Below the pieces are notes generated by a model that ran no database searches, was not told the origin of the DNA, and was given only the letters and a program-made list of their open reading frames with translations. The position numbers were made by a program, and so were the translations under genes. Of a DNA stretch of 7,742 nucleotides, positions 1-7,578 are shown one piece after another (within the stretch, counting starts at the first letter, position 1; each line of letters begins with the position of its first letter). Location of the stretch: contig DAOVYZ010000159.1 in assembly GCA_030635365.1 (NCBI GenBank), forward strand, positions 1-7,742. The letters run 5' to 3'. Source of the DNA: Bacteroidales bacterium (lineage in GTDB: Bacteria; Bacteroidota; Bacteroidia; Bacteroidales; UBA12077).

Positions 1-793
1 TTCCTATTAATGCAACTGCAGCATATTCCCATTCAGCTTCAGTTGGGAGCCTATACTTAGGTAATAAAATACCATCAGCCATCGTAACTCTTCTACTTTC
101 AACATTTGGATTTAAAGAAGGTAAGTTTTGAATAACAAGACCCTCATATTGACCAGCTAAATATGCGTCAGTGTTAAAGTTTTCCCGACCAATTTGGTTA
201 GGATCCATATCTAGAATGCCTTCATTCATCATTTGCATTTCATTAACCCTGTCAGTTCTCCATATGCAATAATCGTTAGCTTGCAGCCAATTAACTCCAA
301 CCACAGGATATTCATTATAAGCTGGGTGCCTAAAATAATATTCAACATAGGGTTCATTAAACGCTAACGGACTCCTCCAAACTAGTGTATCTGGCAAAGC
401 ATTTCTATAAACTTCAGGATAATCAACAAAAACACGCTGTATCCAATATAAATATTCTCTGTAATCGATATTCCTAACTTCAGTTTGATCCAGATAAAAT
501 GAAGTAACAGTTACCCTTCTGGGAACATTATTCCAATCATACGTTACATCTTGTTCTGTTTGTCCCATCGTAAAAGTACCACCTTCAACAAGGACAAGCC
601 CGGGACCTGTAATTTCTTCATAATCCGCTTTTACTTCAAATCCACCATTATCAGGATTATTGTATTCCCATCCAGTGGTTTGGGATTCATTACCAGTTTT
701 TCCTGGTTCTTTCCCTCCACCAAATATACTACAGCCATTTGCTAAAAATAAGCTAATAAGTACTAAAAGCAGGTTCTTTAACTTTATATTCAT
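1..793 (-). CDS. gldJ: GldJ, T9SS/gliding outer-membrane lipoprotein (partial, C-terminus off left edge)
   Basis: The 264 visible residues, read from the start codon at 791-793, begin with a lipoprotein signal: basic start, hydrophobic stretch at 8-17, then A18-N19-G20-C21, with Cys21 the likely lipidated residue. The lipobox is loose, with Asn at -2. A Gly-rich linker follows, then the segment TGWEYNNPDNGGFEV (40-54) and a formylglycine-generating-enzyme (SUMF1)-like domain from about residue 63. That domain includes VEGGTFTMG (69-77), WNNVPRRVTVTSFYLDQTEVRN (87-108) and RLPTEAEWEYAA (248-259). The TGW...GGFEV lead-in and the YDWNNVPRRV block point to GldJ rather than its paralogue GldK; this rests on remembered family sequences. 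GldJ is needed for gliding and T9SS stability in Flavobacterium, where it stabilises GldK. Flavobacterium GldJ is roughly 560 residues from memory, so about half is missing. Whether the FGE active-site cysteines are present cannot be seen here. It lies 68 bp downstream of the porP-like gene on the same strand. Confidence 0.88.
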   Translation of the reverse strand, partial: MNIKLKNLLLVLISLFLANGCSIFGGGKEPGKTGNESQTTGWEYNNPDNGGFEVKADYEEITGPGLVLVEGGTFTMGQTEQDVTYDWNNVPRRVTVTSFYLDQTEVRNIDYREYLYWIQRVFVDYPEVYRNALPDTLVWRSPLAFNEPYVEYYFRHPAYNEYPVVGVNWLQANDYCIWRTDRVNEMQMMNEGILDMDPNQIGRENFNTDAYLAGQYEGLVIQNLPSLNPNVESRRVTMADGILLPKYRLPTEAEWEYAAVALIG

Positions 794-852
794 AGTAATG
801 TTATTTTTAATTCAATAATAAATATTTTATCGTTTAACACAGGATTAATATA

Positions 853-860
853 CAAATATA
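853..860 (-). promoter_or_regulatory. Possible -7 promoter element for gldJ
   Basis: On the minus strand this reads TATATTTG, a full match to the Bacteroidetes sigma-ABfr -7 consensus TAnnTTTG. It lies just past the stop codon of the porP-like gene and about 60 bp before the gldJ start, leaving room for a leader of some 50 bases. No TTTG/TTG -33 element is visible at the usual 17-23 bp upstream. It may therefore be a weak internal promoter or a chance match in AT-rich DNA, with gldJ otherwise read through from the upstream gene. Confidence 0.35.
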
Positions 861-861
861 A

Positions 862-1836
862 CTAAATTTTAGGACATTTTATTGCCCTGATTTTTTTCCT
901 CTTTCTTTTATACATGATTTTATATAAAAAAGTTACTTCATGGCCCCCGGAATTTAAATTATTTATTCCTCCGGTATTAAAAGGGATATCATAACTATAT
1001 GCAAATGTGAAATAATCTGCTATAAACCCAAACATTAACACACATCCTGTTAGATTGATTTGAGTATTTGTTTTTAACCATACACCTGTCGTGAGATAAT
1101 TTCTATTTAAATATAAACCTAAATTTAGTCTGGAAGATGAACCCTGCATTTGAAAAATTAGGTTTGGGGATACTGTCATATGAACTCGTTCTAGAGTATT
1201 GTAAAAAGGTATTTCCATACCACCATGCAAAGTATATTTTCTACCTATTGGCCCGGGGTCATCACTGCCCAATGAAATTTTAGGCTTAGTAAGATGGTCA
1301 ATAGCTAAACCTATATAATAATTATCGTACCACGTTACCATTCCAAATGAGAAATCAAAATACATAGATTTTTGAGAAAGTCCACTTTCAATGCCTGTTG
1401 GTGATACACCTCCAACAGGGTCAATCATATCAGGATACACAAGATCACTCCCATTTATTGATTTAATATTATAACCAATTCTAAATCCGGTTGCAATTGA
1501 CCACCTCTTTCTAATATTGCCATGATAGGAATAAAGCAGGTTAAATCCTAAATCATTAACTGCACCTTGAGCCTGTCTGTCATTCATTATTTGAAAACCA
1601 ACTCCTCCATTTAAGCCATCATAGTATTTATCAATAGAAGCACTGTAAGTATTATAATCACCAAAAGAAGTTGGTAATAAAGTTCTGTAATTTAGTGAAA
1701 TTCTGGTATATTCCTCTATACCTGTAAAAGCTGGATTTAGATATAAAGGATTTGCATAATATTGGGAAAATTCAACATCTTGTCCATATAGTTGTTTAAC
1801 AAAAAAAAGTGATAGTAATATAATAACCTTTCTCAT
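862..1836 (-). CDS. PorP/SprF-family type IX secretion outer-membrane protein
   Basis: This 324-residue protein has a signal peptide (1-18, ending L-Y-G, mature start at Q19). The family hallmark FSQYYANPLYLNPAFTG follows at 23-39. Such N-termini, with the F-x-Q-Y-Y/F, N-P-A and G pattern, define the PorP/SprF family of T9SS membrane proteins. The rest alternates aromatic and polar residues as expected of outer-membrane beta-strands (for example SMYFDFSFGMVTWYDNYYIGLAIDHL), with no transmembrane helix after the signal. The length is normal for the family. PorP (P. gingivalis) binds the PorK/N ring complex and the PorE peptidoglycan linker, while SprF acts with SprB-type adhesins; genomes carry many paralogues. 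Being next to gldJ and divergent from porU suggests a core T9SS role, but PorP and an adhesin-specific SprF cannot be told apart here, so no symbol is given. The C-terminus is strongly basic (residues 310-324) and ends C-P-K-I. No Shine-Dalgarno precedes the ATG. Probably co-transcribed with gldJ. Confidence 0.87.
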   Translation of the reverse strand: MRKVIILLSLFFVKQLYGQDVEFSQYYANPLYLNPAFTGIEEYTRISLNYRTLLPTSFGDYNTYSASIDKYYDGLNGGVGFQIMNDRQAQGAVNDLGFNLLYSYHGNIRKRWSIATGFRIGYNIKSINGSDLVYPDMIDPVGGVSPTGIESGLSQKSMYFDFSFGMVTWYDNYYIGLAIDHLTKPKISLGSDDPGPIGRKYTLHGGMEIPFYNTLERVHMTVSPNLIFQMQGSSSRLNLGLYLNRNYLTTGVWLKTNTQINLTGCVLMFGFIADYFTFAYSYDIPFNTGGINNLNSGGHEVTFLYKIMYKRKRKKIRAIKCPKI

Positions 1837-1969
1837 TTAATATCTAATTTCATCTGAACAATATGATTTATTGACTATCGTTTTTATGTTATAAAAATTA
1901 TAACGAACTAATAAATTCATTATTACATATAATAAAGTTTTGTTTCTTTGTATAAAATTATCAAACCTA
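1837..1969. promoter_or_regulatory. Divergent intergenic region between the porP-like gene and porU
   Basis: This 133-bp, very AT-rich spacer must hold the promoters for both the leftward porP-like/gldJ pair and rightward porU. For porU, TTTCTTTG at 1943-1950 matches the Bacteroidetes -7 consensus TAnnTTTG except for one base, but has no good -33 partner and would give a leader of only about 13 bases. For the leftward genes the best -7-like match is TAATTTTT on the minus strand (1900 down to 1893), lacking the final G and lying inside the inverted repeat at 1888-1904. Both promoter assignments are weak; only the need for promoters here is well supported by gene orientation. Confidence 0.5.
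1888..1904. repeat. Perfect 7-bp inverted repeat, possible operator
   Basis: The sequence GTTATAA-AAA-TTATAAC is a perfect dyad with 7-bp arms and a 3-bp centre. It sits between the two divergent T9SS transcription units, about 50 bp from the porP-like start and 65 bp from the porU start. That size and position suit a dimeric regulator's binding site acting on one or both directions. The arms are mostly A and T, so chance occurrence is a real possibility, and the arms are too AT-rich to be a good terminator. No regulator is identified. Confidence 0.35.
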
Positions 1970-4900
1970 ATGAAAAGAATAACCATATTTTTATTTTTAT
2001 TTTTCATCATTTTATGCACATATGGTCAAAAAGAAACATATTATCGAAAAATTAAGTGGGATCAAATCAGAACAGTTTCGCACTACTATCAAATGAATCA
2101 GAAGGATTTAAACAAAACTTCTTATCTTTATTTTGATAATGCAAATTACTACAACAAAGAAAGTTCGCTACCATATTATTATGAATTAATACAAATTAAT
2201 TCTGATAATATTAGCTTAGAGATGTCAAATATTAAATATCAACCACTTTCAAACAAAGAAATATCAGTTATAAAGAATAAAAATCAAATACCTGAAAAAT
2301 TATCTTACAAATTTGAAATCCACTATAAACGAAAACAACCATATATTCAGTTTAGCCTATTACCATTAAGGAGGAATGCCTTAACAGGGCAATATGAAAA
2401 GGTCATATCTTTTGAAATAGATATTATTCCTAAAAATATAAAATCCATAACTAAGAACGATAAAGTACAAAAATTTGGCTCCGAATCGGTTTTGAGAAAT
2501 GGAAACTGGATTAAAATTAGTATAGAAAATGATGGTATATACGGTTTAACATATACGGAATTAATTGATATGGGGTTTGCAAATCCTGGGAATATAAAGA
2601 TATATGGTAATTCATCAGGTATTTTACCAATATCAAATACTGAACCTTGTCCAGATGACCTAATCCAGAATTCAGTGTATTTTGAAAAGGGGAGTGATGG
2701 TATATTCAATGATGGAGACTATGTCTTATTTTATGCAAAGGGGTCAAATCAGTGGCATTATGATACCCTGGATAATTATTATAATTGTACAAAGCATATA
2801 TATTCTGATGACAATTATTTCTTTTTATCAGGTGTCGGTTCTGTGAATACAATAACCTCAATTGCAGATCCGATAGGGAGTGTCTCAGAAACTGCAACAG
2901 TATTTACAGATTATACCCATTATGAGGTTGAATTAAATAATCTATTAAAATCAGGACAATTATGGGTGGGAGAAAAATTTGATATAACAACTAATTACAG
3001 TTTTGATTTTCAATTTCCTAATTTAGTACAAACTTCTCCTATACAACTAAAAGCATCACTAGTTGCCAGATCATCAGCAAATACTTCATTTAATATAACA
3101 AGTAATAGTCAATCCATAGCTGATCTTAATATTGCATCAGTAAATATGAGTTCGTATACTTCTAAATATGCAAATATGGGTGTATGTGAAGGGAGTTTTG
3201 TAGGTACTAATGATGCATTTTCTGTAAATATAAATTACAATAAGTCTTCTTCCTCATCAGAGGGATGGCTAGATTATATTACTCTTAATGCAGAAAGAGA
3301 ATTGAGGATGAATAATGGCCAATTACAGTTTCGATATTATAATTCTGATGTTATATCTAAAATAGTTGAATTTCAAATTCAAAATACTAATTCATCAACA
3401 CAGGTATGGAATGTAACAAATAAGAATCAGCCACAAAATCTGAATATTACAGAATTAGGAGGCAGTATCATTTCAATAAAGGTATTTGTTGAACCAGGAA
3501 ATAATGAATTTATTGCATTTAACGATAATAGTTTTTCAACTGTTGAGTTAATAGGCAGCGTTGAAAATCAAAATTTGCACGCAATTAATCATAGAGATAT
3601 GATAATTGTTAGCCATCCGGATTTTTTGTCTCAAGCTAATGAGATTGCATCACTTCATGAAAGTAACGATGGATTATCGGTTGCAATAGTTACTCCCGAA
3701 CAGATTTTTAATGAGTTTTCTTCGGGTGTACCTGATGCCACAGCAATAAGAAATTTTACAAGAATGATATATAATAGGCCTTCCGTATCAGATACATTAA
3801 AATATTTATTATTTATTGGTGATGGTTCTTATGATCATAAATCAATTACAGCAAGTAATATTAATTATATATTAACTTATCAATCAAAAAATTCATTAAG
3901 TCCAACTTCATCATTTGTTACTGATGATTTTTTTGGGTTATTAGATGCAACTGATAATATTGAAGCTAGTAATTCTGGATTGGTTGATATTGGTATAGGA
4001 AGATTACCGGTTAAATCAGAGATTGAAGCGCAGCAAATTGTGGAGAAAATAAAATCGTATATAAATCCTCAAAATAAAGGGGATTGGCTAAATTCTATAT
4101 GTTTTGTTGGTGATGATGAGGATAATAACCTGCATATGAGAGATGCTGACCGTCTTGCTGAATTTGTTGATACTACTTACTCCCATTTTTTTATTAATAA
4201 ACTTTATTTGGATGCTTTTCCTCAAGAGTCATCATCTATAAACGAAAGTTACCCGGAAGTAAACAGATTAATAAATGACAAAATAAATAATGGAGTTTTA
4301 ATTTTTAATTATACAGGCCATGGAGGAGAAAATGGACTTGCTCATGAGCGTATTTTAACTGTAGATAATATTAGCTCCTGGGTTAATAAAAACAAGCTAA
4401 CTATTTTTATGACTGCTACATGCGAGTTTAGCCGATTTGATAACCATGAAAATACTTCAGCGGGTGAATTAGTGATATTGAACCCTAATGGAGGAGGCAT
4501 TGCATTATATACTACAACCAGGCTTGTATATTCAAGTCCAAATTATACCTTAAACAGGAATTTTTATAATTATGTTTTCGAAAAGGATCATAAAGGAAAA
4601 GTAAGATCACTTGGAGATATAATAAGGTTGGCAAAAAATGCTTCCGGAACCGAAAATAACAAAAGAAATTTCACATTATTAGGCGATCCGGCATTAAAGT
4701 TGCCATTGGCTGAATATAATGTTATAACCGATTCAATAAATAATTATGATGCTATTAATTATACTGATACATTAAAAGCACTCTCGAAAGTTACTATTCA
4801 TGGACACATTGAAAATAGTTTAAATACAATTGTTTCTGATTATGATGGAATCGTTTATCCTTTAGTTCTTGATAAAAAGAGGACTGTAACTACTTTGGGT

Positions 4901-5791
4901 AATGACGGTGGGCCAACAATGGATTTTGATGTTCAAAATAATATCCTGTACAAAGGTAAAGCAAGCGTTGTGGATGGTAAATTTCAATTTAGTTTTGTAG
5001 TTCCAAAAGATATCTCATATAATTTTGATAATGGTAAGATAAGTTATTATTCGCTTAATTCTGATAAGGATGCAAAGGGATATTTTACAAATTTTATTAT
5101 AGGCGGCTCTAATAATAATGCAGAACTTGATAATATTGGCCCTGAAGTACGATTGTATATGAACGATGAAAATTTTGTTTCTGGAGGAATTACAAACGAA
5201 AATCCAATACTGTTTGCTGTCTTATCAGACAGTAGTGGTATCAATACTGTTGGAAATGGCATAGGGCACGATATTTCAGCTATTTTAGATAATAACAGTA
5301 GTGACCAGATAATATTAAATGATTATTATGAGTCATCTATTGATAATTATCAGGAAGGATCGATTGAATATCTTTTTTCTGAATTGGAAGATGGCATCCA
5401 TAATTTGAAATTGAAAGTATGGGACGTATATAATAACTCATCGGAAAAACAATTAGATTTTATTGTTGCTGAATCAGAAAGCCTGGCAATTAAAAATATT
5501 TTTAACTACCCTAACCCATTTACCGATAACACAGCATTTTATTTTGATCATAACAGGCCTAATGAAGATTTGGATGTGCTAATTCAGGTATTTACGATTT
5601 CTGGCAAATTGGTAAAAACGATTAATCAAATAATAAATTCAAATGCTTTTCGTTCTGAACCTATAAATTGGAATGGAATGGATGATTTTAACGATAAGAT
5701 TGGACGTGGAGTTTATATATATCAGATCATGGTTAGGACGATTGAAGGAGAAATAGTTAAGAAAATTGAAAAATTGGTGATATTAAAATAA
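1970..5791 (+). CDS. porU: PorU, T9SS C25-family cysteine-protease sortase
   Basis: PorU is the outer-membrane sortase that cuts off the C-terminal signal of T9SS cargo and links cargo to surface lipopolysaccharide. I chose the ATG at 1970 (1273 residues) over an in-frame ATG 30 bp upstream because MKRITIFLFLFFIILCTYGQ is then an intact signal peptide at the very N-terminus. Residues about 170-530 are the beta-rich region typical of PorU, including W180 and an IENDGIYGLTYTEL segment. The gingipain-like C25 peptidase domain spans about 540-912. It shows FIGDGSYD (615-622), FVTDDFFG (649-656), the catalytic histidine H784 in TGHGGENG and the catalytic cysteine C818 in TATCEFSRFDN. The His-Cys spacing of 34 is close to that in gingipains, so the protease looks active. 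The last 100 residues, starting near the NYPNPF motif (1179-1184), form a FlgD/T9SS-CTD-like domain ending GRGVYIYQIMV...KLVILK. The gene is intact, of normal length, and 60 bp upstream of porV. Confidence 0.95.
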   Translation: MKRITIFLFLFFIILCTYGQKETYYRKIKWDQIRTVSHYYQMNQKDLNKTSYLYFDNANYYNKESSLPYYYELIQINSDNISLEMSNIKYQPLSNKEISVIKNKNQIPEKLSYKFEIHYKRKQPYIQFSLLPLRRNALTGQYEKVISFEIDIIPKNIKSITKNDKVQKFGSESVLRNGNWIKISIENDGIYGLTYTELIDMGFANPGNIKIYGNSSGILPISNTEPCPDDLIQNSVYFEKGSDGIFNDGDYVLFYAKGSNQWHYDTLDNYYNCTKHIYSDDNYFFLSGVGSVNTITSIADPIGSVSETATVFTDYTHYEVELNNLLKSGQLWVGEKFDITTNYSFDFQFPNLVQTSPIQLKASLVARSSANTSFNITSNSQSIADLNIASVNMSSYTSKYANMGVCEGSFVGTNDAFSVNINYNKSSSSSEGWLDYITLNAERELRMNNGQLQFRYYNSDVISKIVEFQIQNTNSSTQVWNVTNKNQPQNLNITELGGSIISIKVFVEPGNNEFIAFNDNSFSTVELIGSVENQNLHAINHRDMIIVSHPDFLSQANEIASLHESNDGLSVAIVTPEQIFNEFSSGVPDATAIRNFTRMIYNRPSVSDTLKYLLFIGDGSYDHKSITASNINYILTYQSKNSLSPTSSFVTDDFFGLLDATDNIEASNSGLVDIGIGRLPVKSEIEAQQIVEKIKSYINPQNKGDWLNSICFVGDDEDNNLHMRDADRLAEFVDTTYSHFFINKLYLDAFPQESSSINESYPEVNRLINDKINNGVLIFNYTGHGGENGLAHERILTVDNISSWVNKNKLTIFMTATCEFSRFDNHENTSAGELVILNPNGGGIALYTTTRLVYSSPNYTLNRNFYNYVFEKDHKGKVRSLGDIIRLAKNASGTENNKRNFTLLGDPALKLPLAEYNVITDSINNYDAINYTDTLKALSKVTIHGHIENSLNTIVSDYDGIVYPLVLDKKRTVTTLGNDGGPTMDFDVQNNILYKGKASVVDGKFQFSFVVPKDISYNFDNGKISYYSLNSDKDAKGYFTNFIIGGSNNNAELDNIGPEVRLYMNDENFVSGGITNENPILFAVLSDSSGINTVGNGIGHDISAILDNNSSDQIILNDYYESSIDNYQEGSIEYLFSELEDGIHNLKLKVWDVYNNSSEKQLDFIVAESESLAIKNIFNYPNPFTDNTAFYFDHNRPNEDLDVLIQVFTISGKLVKTINQIINSNAFRSEPINWNGMDDFNDKIGRGVYIYQIMVRTIEGEIVKKIEKLVILK

Positions 5792-5796
5792 TTTTG

Positions 5797-5825
5797 TTGT
5801 TAATCAGTAATTAATTTTATATTTG
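5797..5825 (+). promoter_or_regulatory. Bacteroidetes-type promoter for porV
   Basis: TTG at 5797-5799 (-33 element) is followed after 18 bp by TATATTTG at 5818-5825 (-7 element). This fits the phylum's housekeeping consensus of TTTG/TTG, about 17-23 bp, then TAnnTTTG. Transcription would start near 5831-5834, about 20 bases before the porV ATG. It lies wholly in the porU-porV gap, so porV and ispF could be transcribed apart from the long porU gene. It is the best promoter match in the window. Confidence 0.65.
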
Positions 5826-5842
5826 CGACACTTAATACTATT

Positions 5843-5848
5843 GGAGGT
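5843..5848 (+). promoter_or_regulatory. Shine-Dalgarno sequence of porV
   Basis: GGAGGT lies 3 bases before the porV ATG (4 bases counted from the GGAGG core), a slightly short spacing. It is the only strong Shine-Dalgarno match at a gene start in this window, where the other starts follow the AT-rich, SD-poor leaders common in Bacteroidetes. It supports the ATG at 5852 as the true start and suggests porV is translated strongly relative to its neighbours. Confidence 0.6.
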
Positions 5849-5851
5849 ATA

Positions 5852-7027
5852 ATGAGAAAATTTTTATTAGTAACGATTTTTGGAATTTTATGTTTTAAAA
5901 TTGTTGGCCAGGATGTAATAGATAAAAAAGATTTGATTGGATCTAATAACCCACTTGAATATTCAGCATCATTTTTAACGATTGCCCCTGACTCCAGGGC
6001 TGGAGCATTAGGAGATGCCGGAGTAGCAACATCCCCTGACTATAATTCGATGCGTTGGAATCCTGCAAAATATGCTTTTATTGAAGGTGATATGGGGTTT
6101 TGTGCATCATATACGCCATGGTTAAGAAGTTTGGTTAATGATATATACCTGGGGTATATTTCTTTTTATAAAAGAATTGATAACAGGCAAACTATTGCTG
6201 CTACATTATTATATTTTGACTTGGGCGATATTCAATTTACAAACGAAGAAGGATTATATGATGGACAACATTCTCCATATGAAATGTCTATTGATGTGGC
6301 TTACGCAAGAACATTCTCAGAAAAATTTTCAGGAGGTATTGCTTTTAGGTATATAAGATCAGATATTACAGGAGGAGCAGTAGTTGCAGGAACTGAAACT
6401 AAAGCAGGAAATGCTGTTGCTGCAGATGTAGCAATATACTATCAAAATGATGATATAAAGATTGGTGAAAAAACCACAACCTGGACAGCTGGTTTAAATA
6501 TATCAAATATTGGTTCAAAAATTTCGTATACGGATATTCAAAAGGATTTTTTACCTACAAATTTAAAGCTGGGAACAGCATTTAAATATGATATGGATAG
6601 TTACAATTCCTTAACTCTAATACTTGATTTAAATAAATTTTTATTGCCAACACCGGAAGTAGCTCTTAATGATTCTGTCTTTTTTGGAGAATCTTCGGAT
6701 GTTTCAGTTCCTGAAGGTATGATTCAATCGTTTGGTGATGCTCCCGGAGGATGGGAAGAGGAATTACATGAAATTAAGTATTCGGTAGGATTAGAATACT
6801 GGTATGCCAACCAGTTTGCTGTACGAGCAGGATATTTTCATGAGCACCAGACAAAAGGTAATCGGAAATATTTTACAGTAGGTGTCGGATTAAAACTAAA
6901 TGTTTTTACTATAGATTTTTCATATCTTATACCAGTTAAACAGAATAATCCTTTAGCTAATACTGTTAGATTTACATTAGGTTTGGATTTTGAGGCTTTT
7001 AAAGACCAACAACGAGAAGTTAATTGA
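5852..7027 (+). CDS. porV: PorV (LptO), T9SS outer-membrane cargo-shuttle protein
   Basis: PorV is a FadL-like outer-membrane beta-barrel that collects cargo at the SprA/Sov translocon by binding the cargo's C-terminal domain, and delivers it to PorU in the attachment complex. The 391-residue product has a signal peptide (1-20, ending I-V-G-Q). Next comes the family signature IAPDSRAGALGDAGVATSPD (44-63), continuing to the MRWNPAKYAF segment that ends at 76; this block is highly conserved in PorV. The remainder shows alternating beta-strand segments, such as GGIAFRYIRSDITGGAV and the YSVGLEYWYANQFAVRAGYF strands. It ends in a last strand with VRFTLGLDFEAF before a short polar tail. The length matches the family. 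The gene follows porU in the same direction, as in P. gingivalis. It has its own promoter and a GGAGGT ribosome-binding site, and is followed 10 bp later by ispF. The ATG is fixed by the signal peptide and the SD. Confidence 0.95.
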   Translation: MRKFLLVTIFGILCFKIVGQDVIDKKDLIGSNNPLEYSASFLTIAPDSRAGALGDAGVATSPDYNSMRWNPAKYAFIEGDMGFCASYTPWLRSLVNDIYLGYISFYKRIDNRQTIAATLLYFDLGDIQFTNEEGLYDGQHSPYEMSIDVAYARTFSEKFSGGIAFRYIRSDITGGAVVAGTETKAGNAVAADVAIYYQNDDIKIGEKTTTWTAGLNISNIGSKISYTDIQKDFLPTNLKLGTAFKYDMDSYNSLTLILDLNKFLLPTPEVALNDSVFFGESSDVSVPEGMIQSFGDAPGGWEEELHEIKYSVGLEYWYANQFAVRAGYFHEHQTKGNRKYFTVGVGLKLNVFTIDFSYLIPVKQNNPLANTVRFTLGLDFEAFKDQQREVN

Positions 7028-7037
7028 TATTATATAG

Positions 7038-7520
7038 ATGGAATGCCGTATTGGATATGGATTTGATGTACACGAACTAAAAACAGGACTCAATCTATTT
7101 ATTGGTGGTATAAAAATACTTCACACAAAAGGATGCGTTGCCCATTCTGATGGAGATGTGTTAATTCATGCGATATGCGATGCTTTGCTGGGAGCTGTAT
7201 CATTAGGAGATATTGGCAGCCACTTTCCGGATTCAAATGATAAATTCAAAGATATTGATAGTAAGATTTTATTGAAAAGAGTATCTGGTTTGCTTTATGA
7301 TAAAGGTTATTCATTGATAAATTTGGATTCTACAATATGTTTACAAAAACCTAAATTACAGGAATATATTCCGGAAATGAGAACTGTAATTGCTGATATT
7401 TTGAATACTAATACTGATAATGTTTCAATTAAAGCTACTACAACAGAAAAATTGGGTTTTGTAGGTAAAGAAAAAGGTATTACTGCACATGCAGTTGTTT
7501 TGATAAAAAAACTAAGCTAA
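7038..7520 (+). CDS. ispF: IspF, 2-C-methyl-D-erythritol 2,4-cyclodiphosphate synthase
   Basis: IspF converts CDP-methylerythritol 2-phosphate to methylerythritol cyclodiphosphate and releases CMP, in the cytoplasmic MEP pathway to isoprenoids. All family landmarks are present in 160 residues, a normal length: RIGYGFDVH with metal ligands D10 and H12, AHSDGDVL (35-42) followed by the third ligand H44, DIGSHFPD (58-65), and the C-terminal KATTTEKLGFVGKEKGI (132-148) that helps form the CDP pocket. The enzyme is a homotrimer needing a divalent metal at the D10/H12/H44 site. It starts 10 bp after the porV stop with no clear Shine-Dalgarno, so it is very likely co-transcribed with porV and perhaps translationally linked to it. 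It has no known role in secretion. The presence of ispF indicates that this organism makes isoprenoids by the MEP route. Confidence 0.97.
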   Translation: MECRIGYGFDVHELKTGLNLFIGGIKILHTKGCVAHSDGDVLIHAICDALLGAVSLGDIGSHFPDSNDKFKDIDSKILLKRVSGLLYDKGYSLINLDSTICLQKPKLQEYIPEMRTVIADILNTNTDNVSIKATTTEKLGFVGKEKGITAHAVVLIKKLS

Positions 7521-7578
7521 ATACTCTTATTATTTCCTTATTTTTATTATCTTTCAAGTAAATTTTTACTATTATTCT

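Noticed and set aside
551..745. Plus-strand open frame of 64 codons
   Set aside because: It is antisense to gldJ, whose reading frame shows clear family motifs over the same bases. No family resemblance or start signal was seen.
1940..1969. In-frame ATG at 1940 that would lengthen PorU by 10 residues
   Set aside because: It would put MFLCIKLSNL before an otherwise ideal signal peptide and overlaps the best candidate -7 element (1943-1950). The ATG at 1970 gives a normal N-terminus.
1837..2019. Minus-strand open frame of 60 codons across the divergent spacer
   Set aside because: It is low-complexity, overlaps the porU signal peptide on the other strand and abuts the porP-like start. It is explained by AT-rich DNA with few stops in that frame.
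2347..2897. Two minus-strand open frames (120 and 63 codons) inside porU
   Set aside because: They run antisense to a well-supported porU coding region and have no recognisable protein features.
5047..5262. Minus-strand open frame of 71 codons inside the 3' part of porU
   Set aside because: It is antisense to porU in the linker before its C-terminal domain, with no motif or ribosome-binding site.
6138..6356. Plus-strand open frame of 72 codons inside porV
   Set aside because: It is a frame-shifted reading of conserved porV sequence, and porV is intact throughout.
7043..7045. Second ATG five bases into ispF
   Set aside because: It is out of frame with the IspF motifs. The ATG at 7038 gives the MECRIGYGFDVH start expected of the family.
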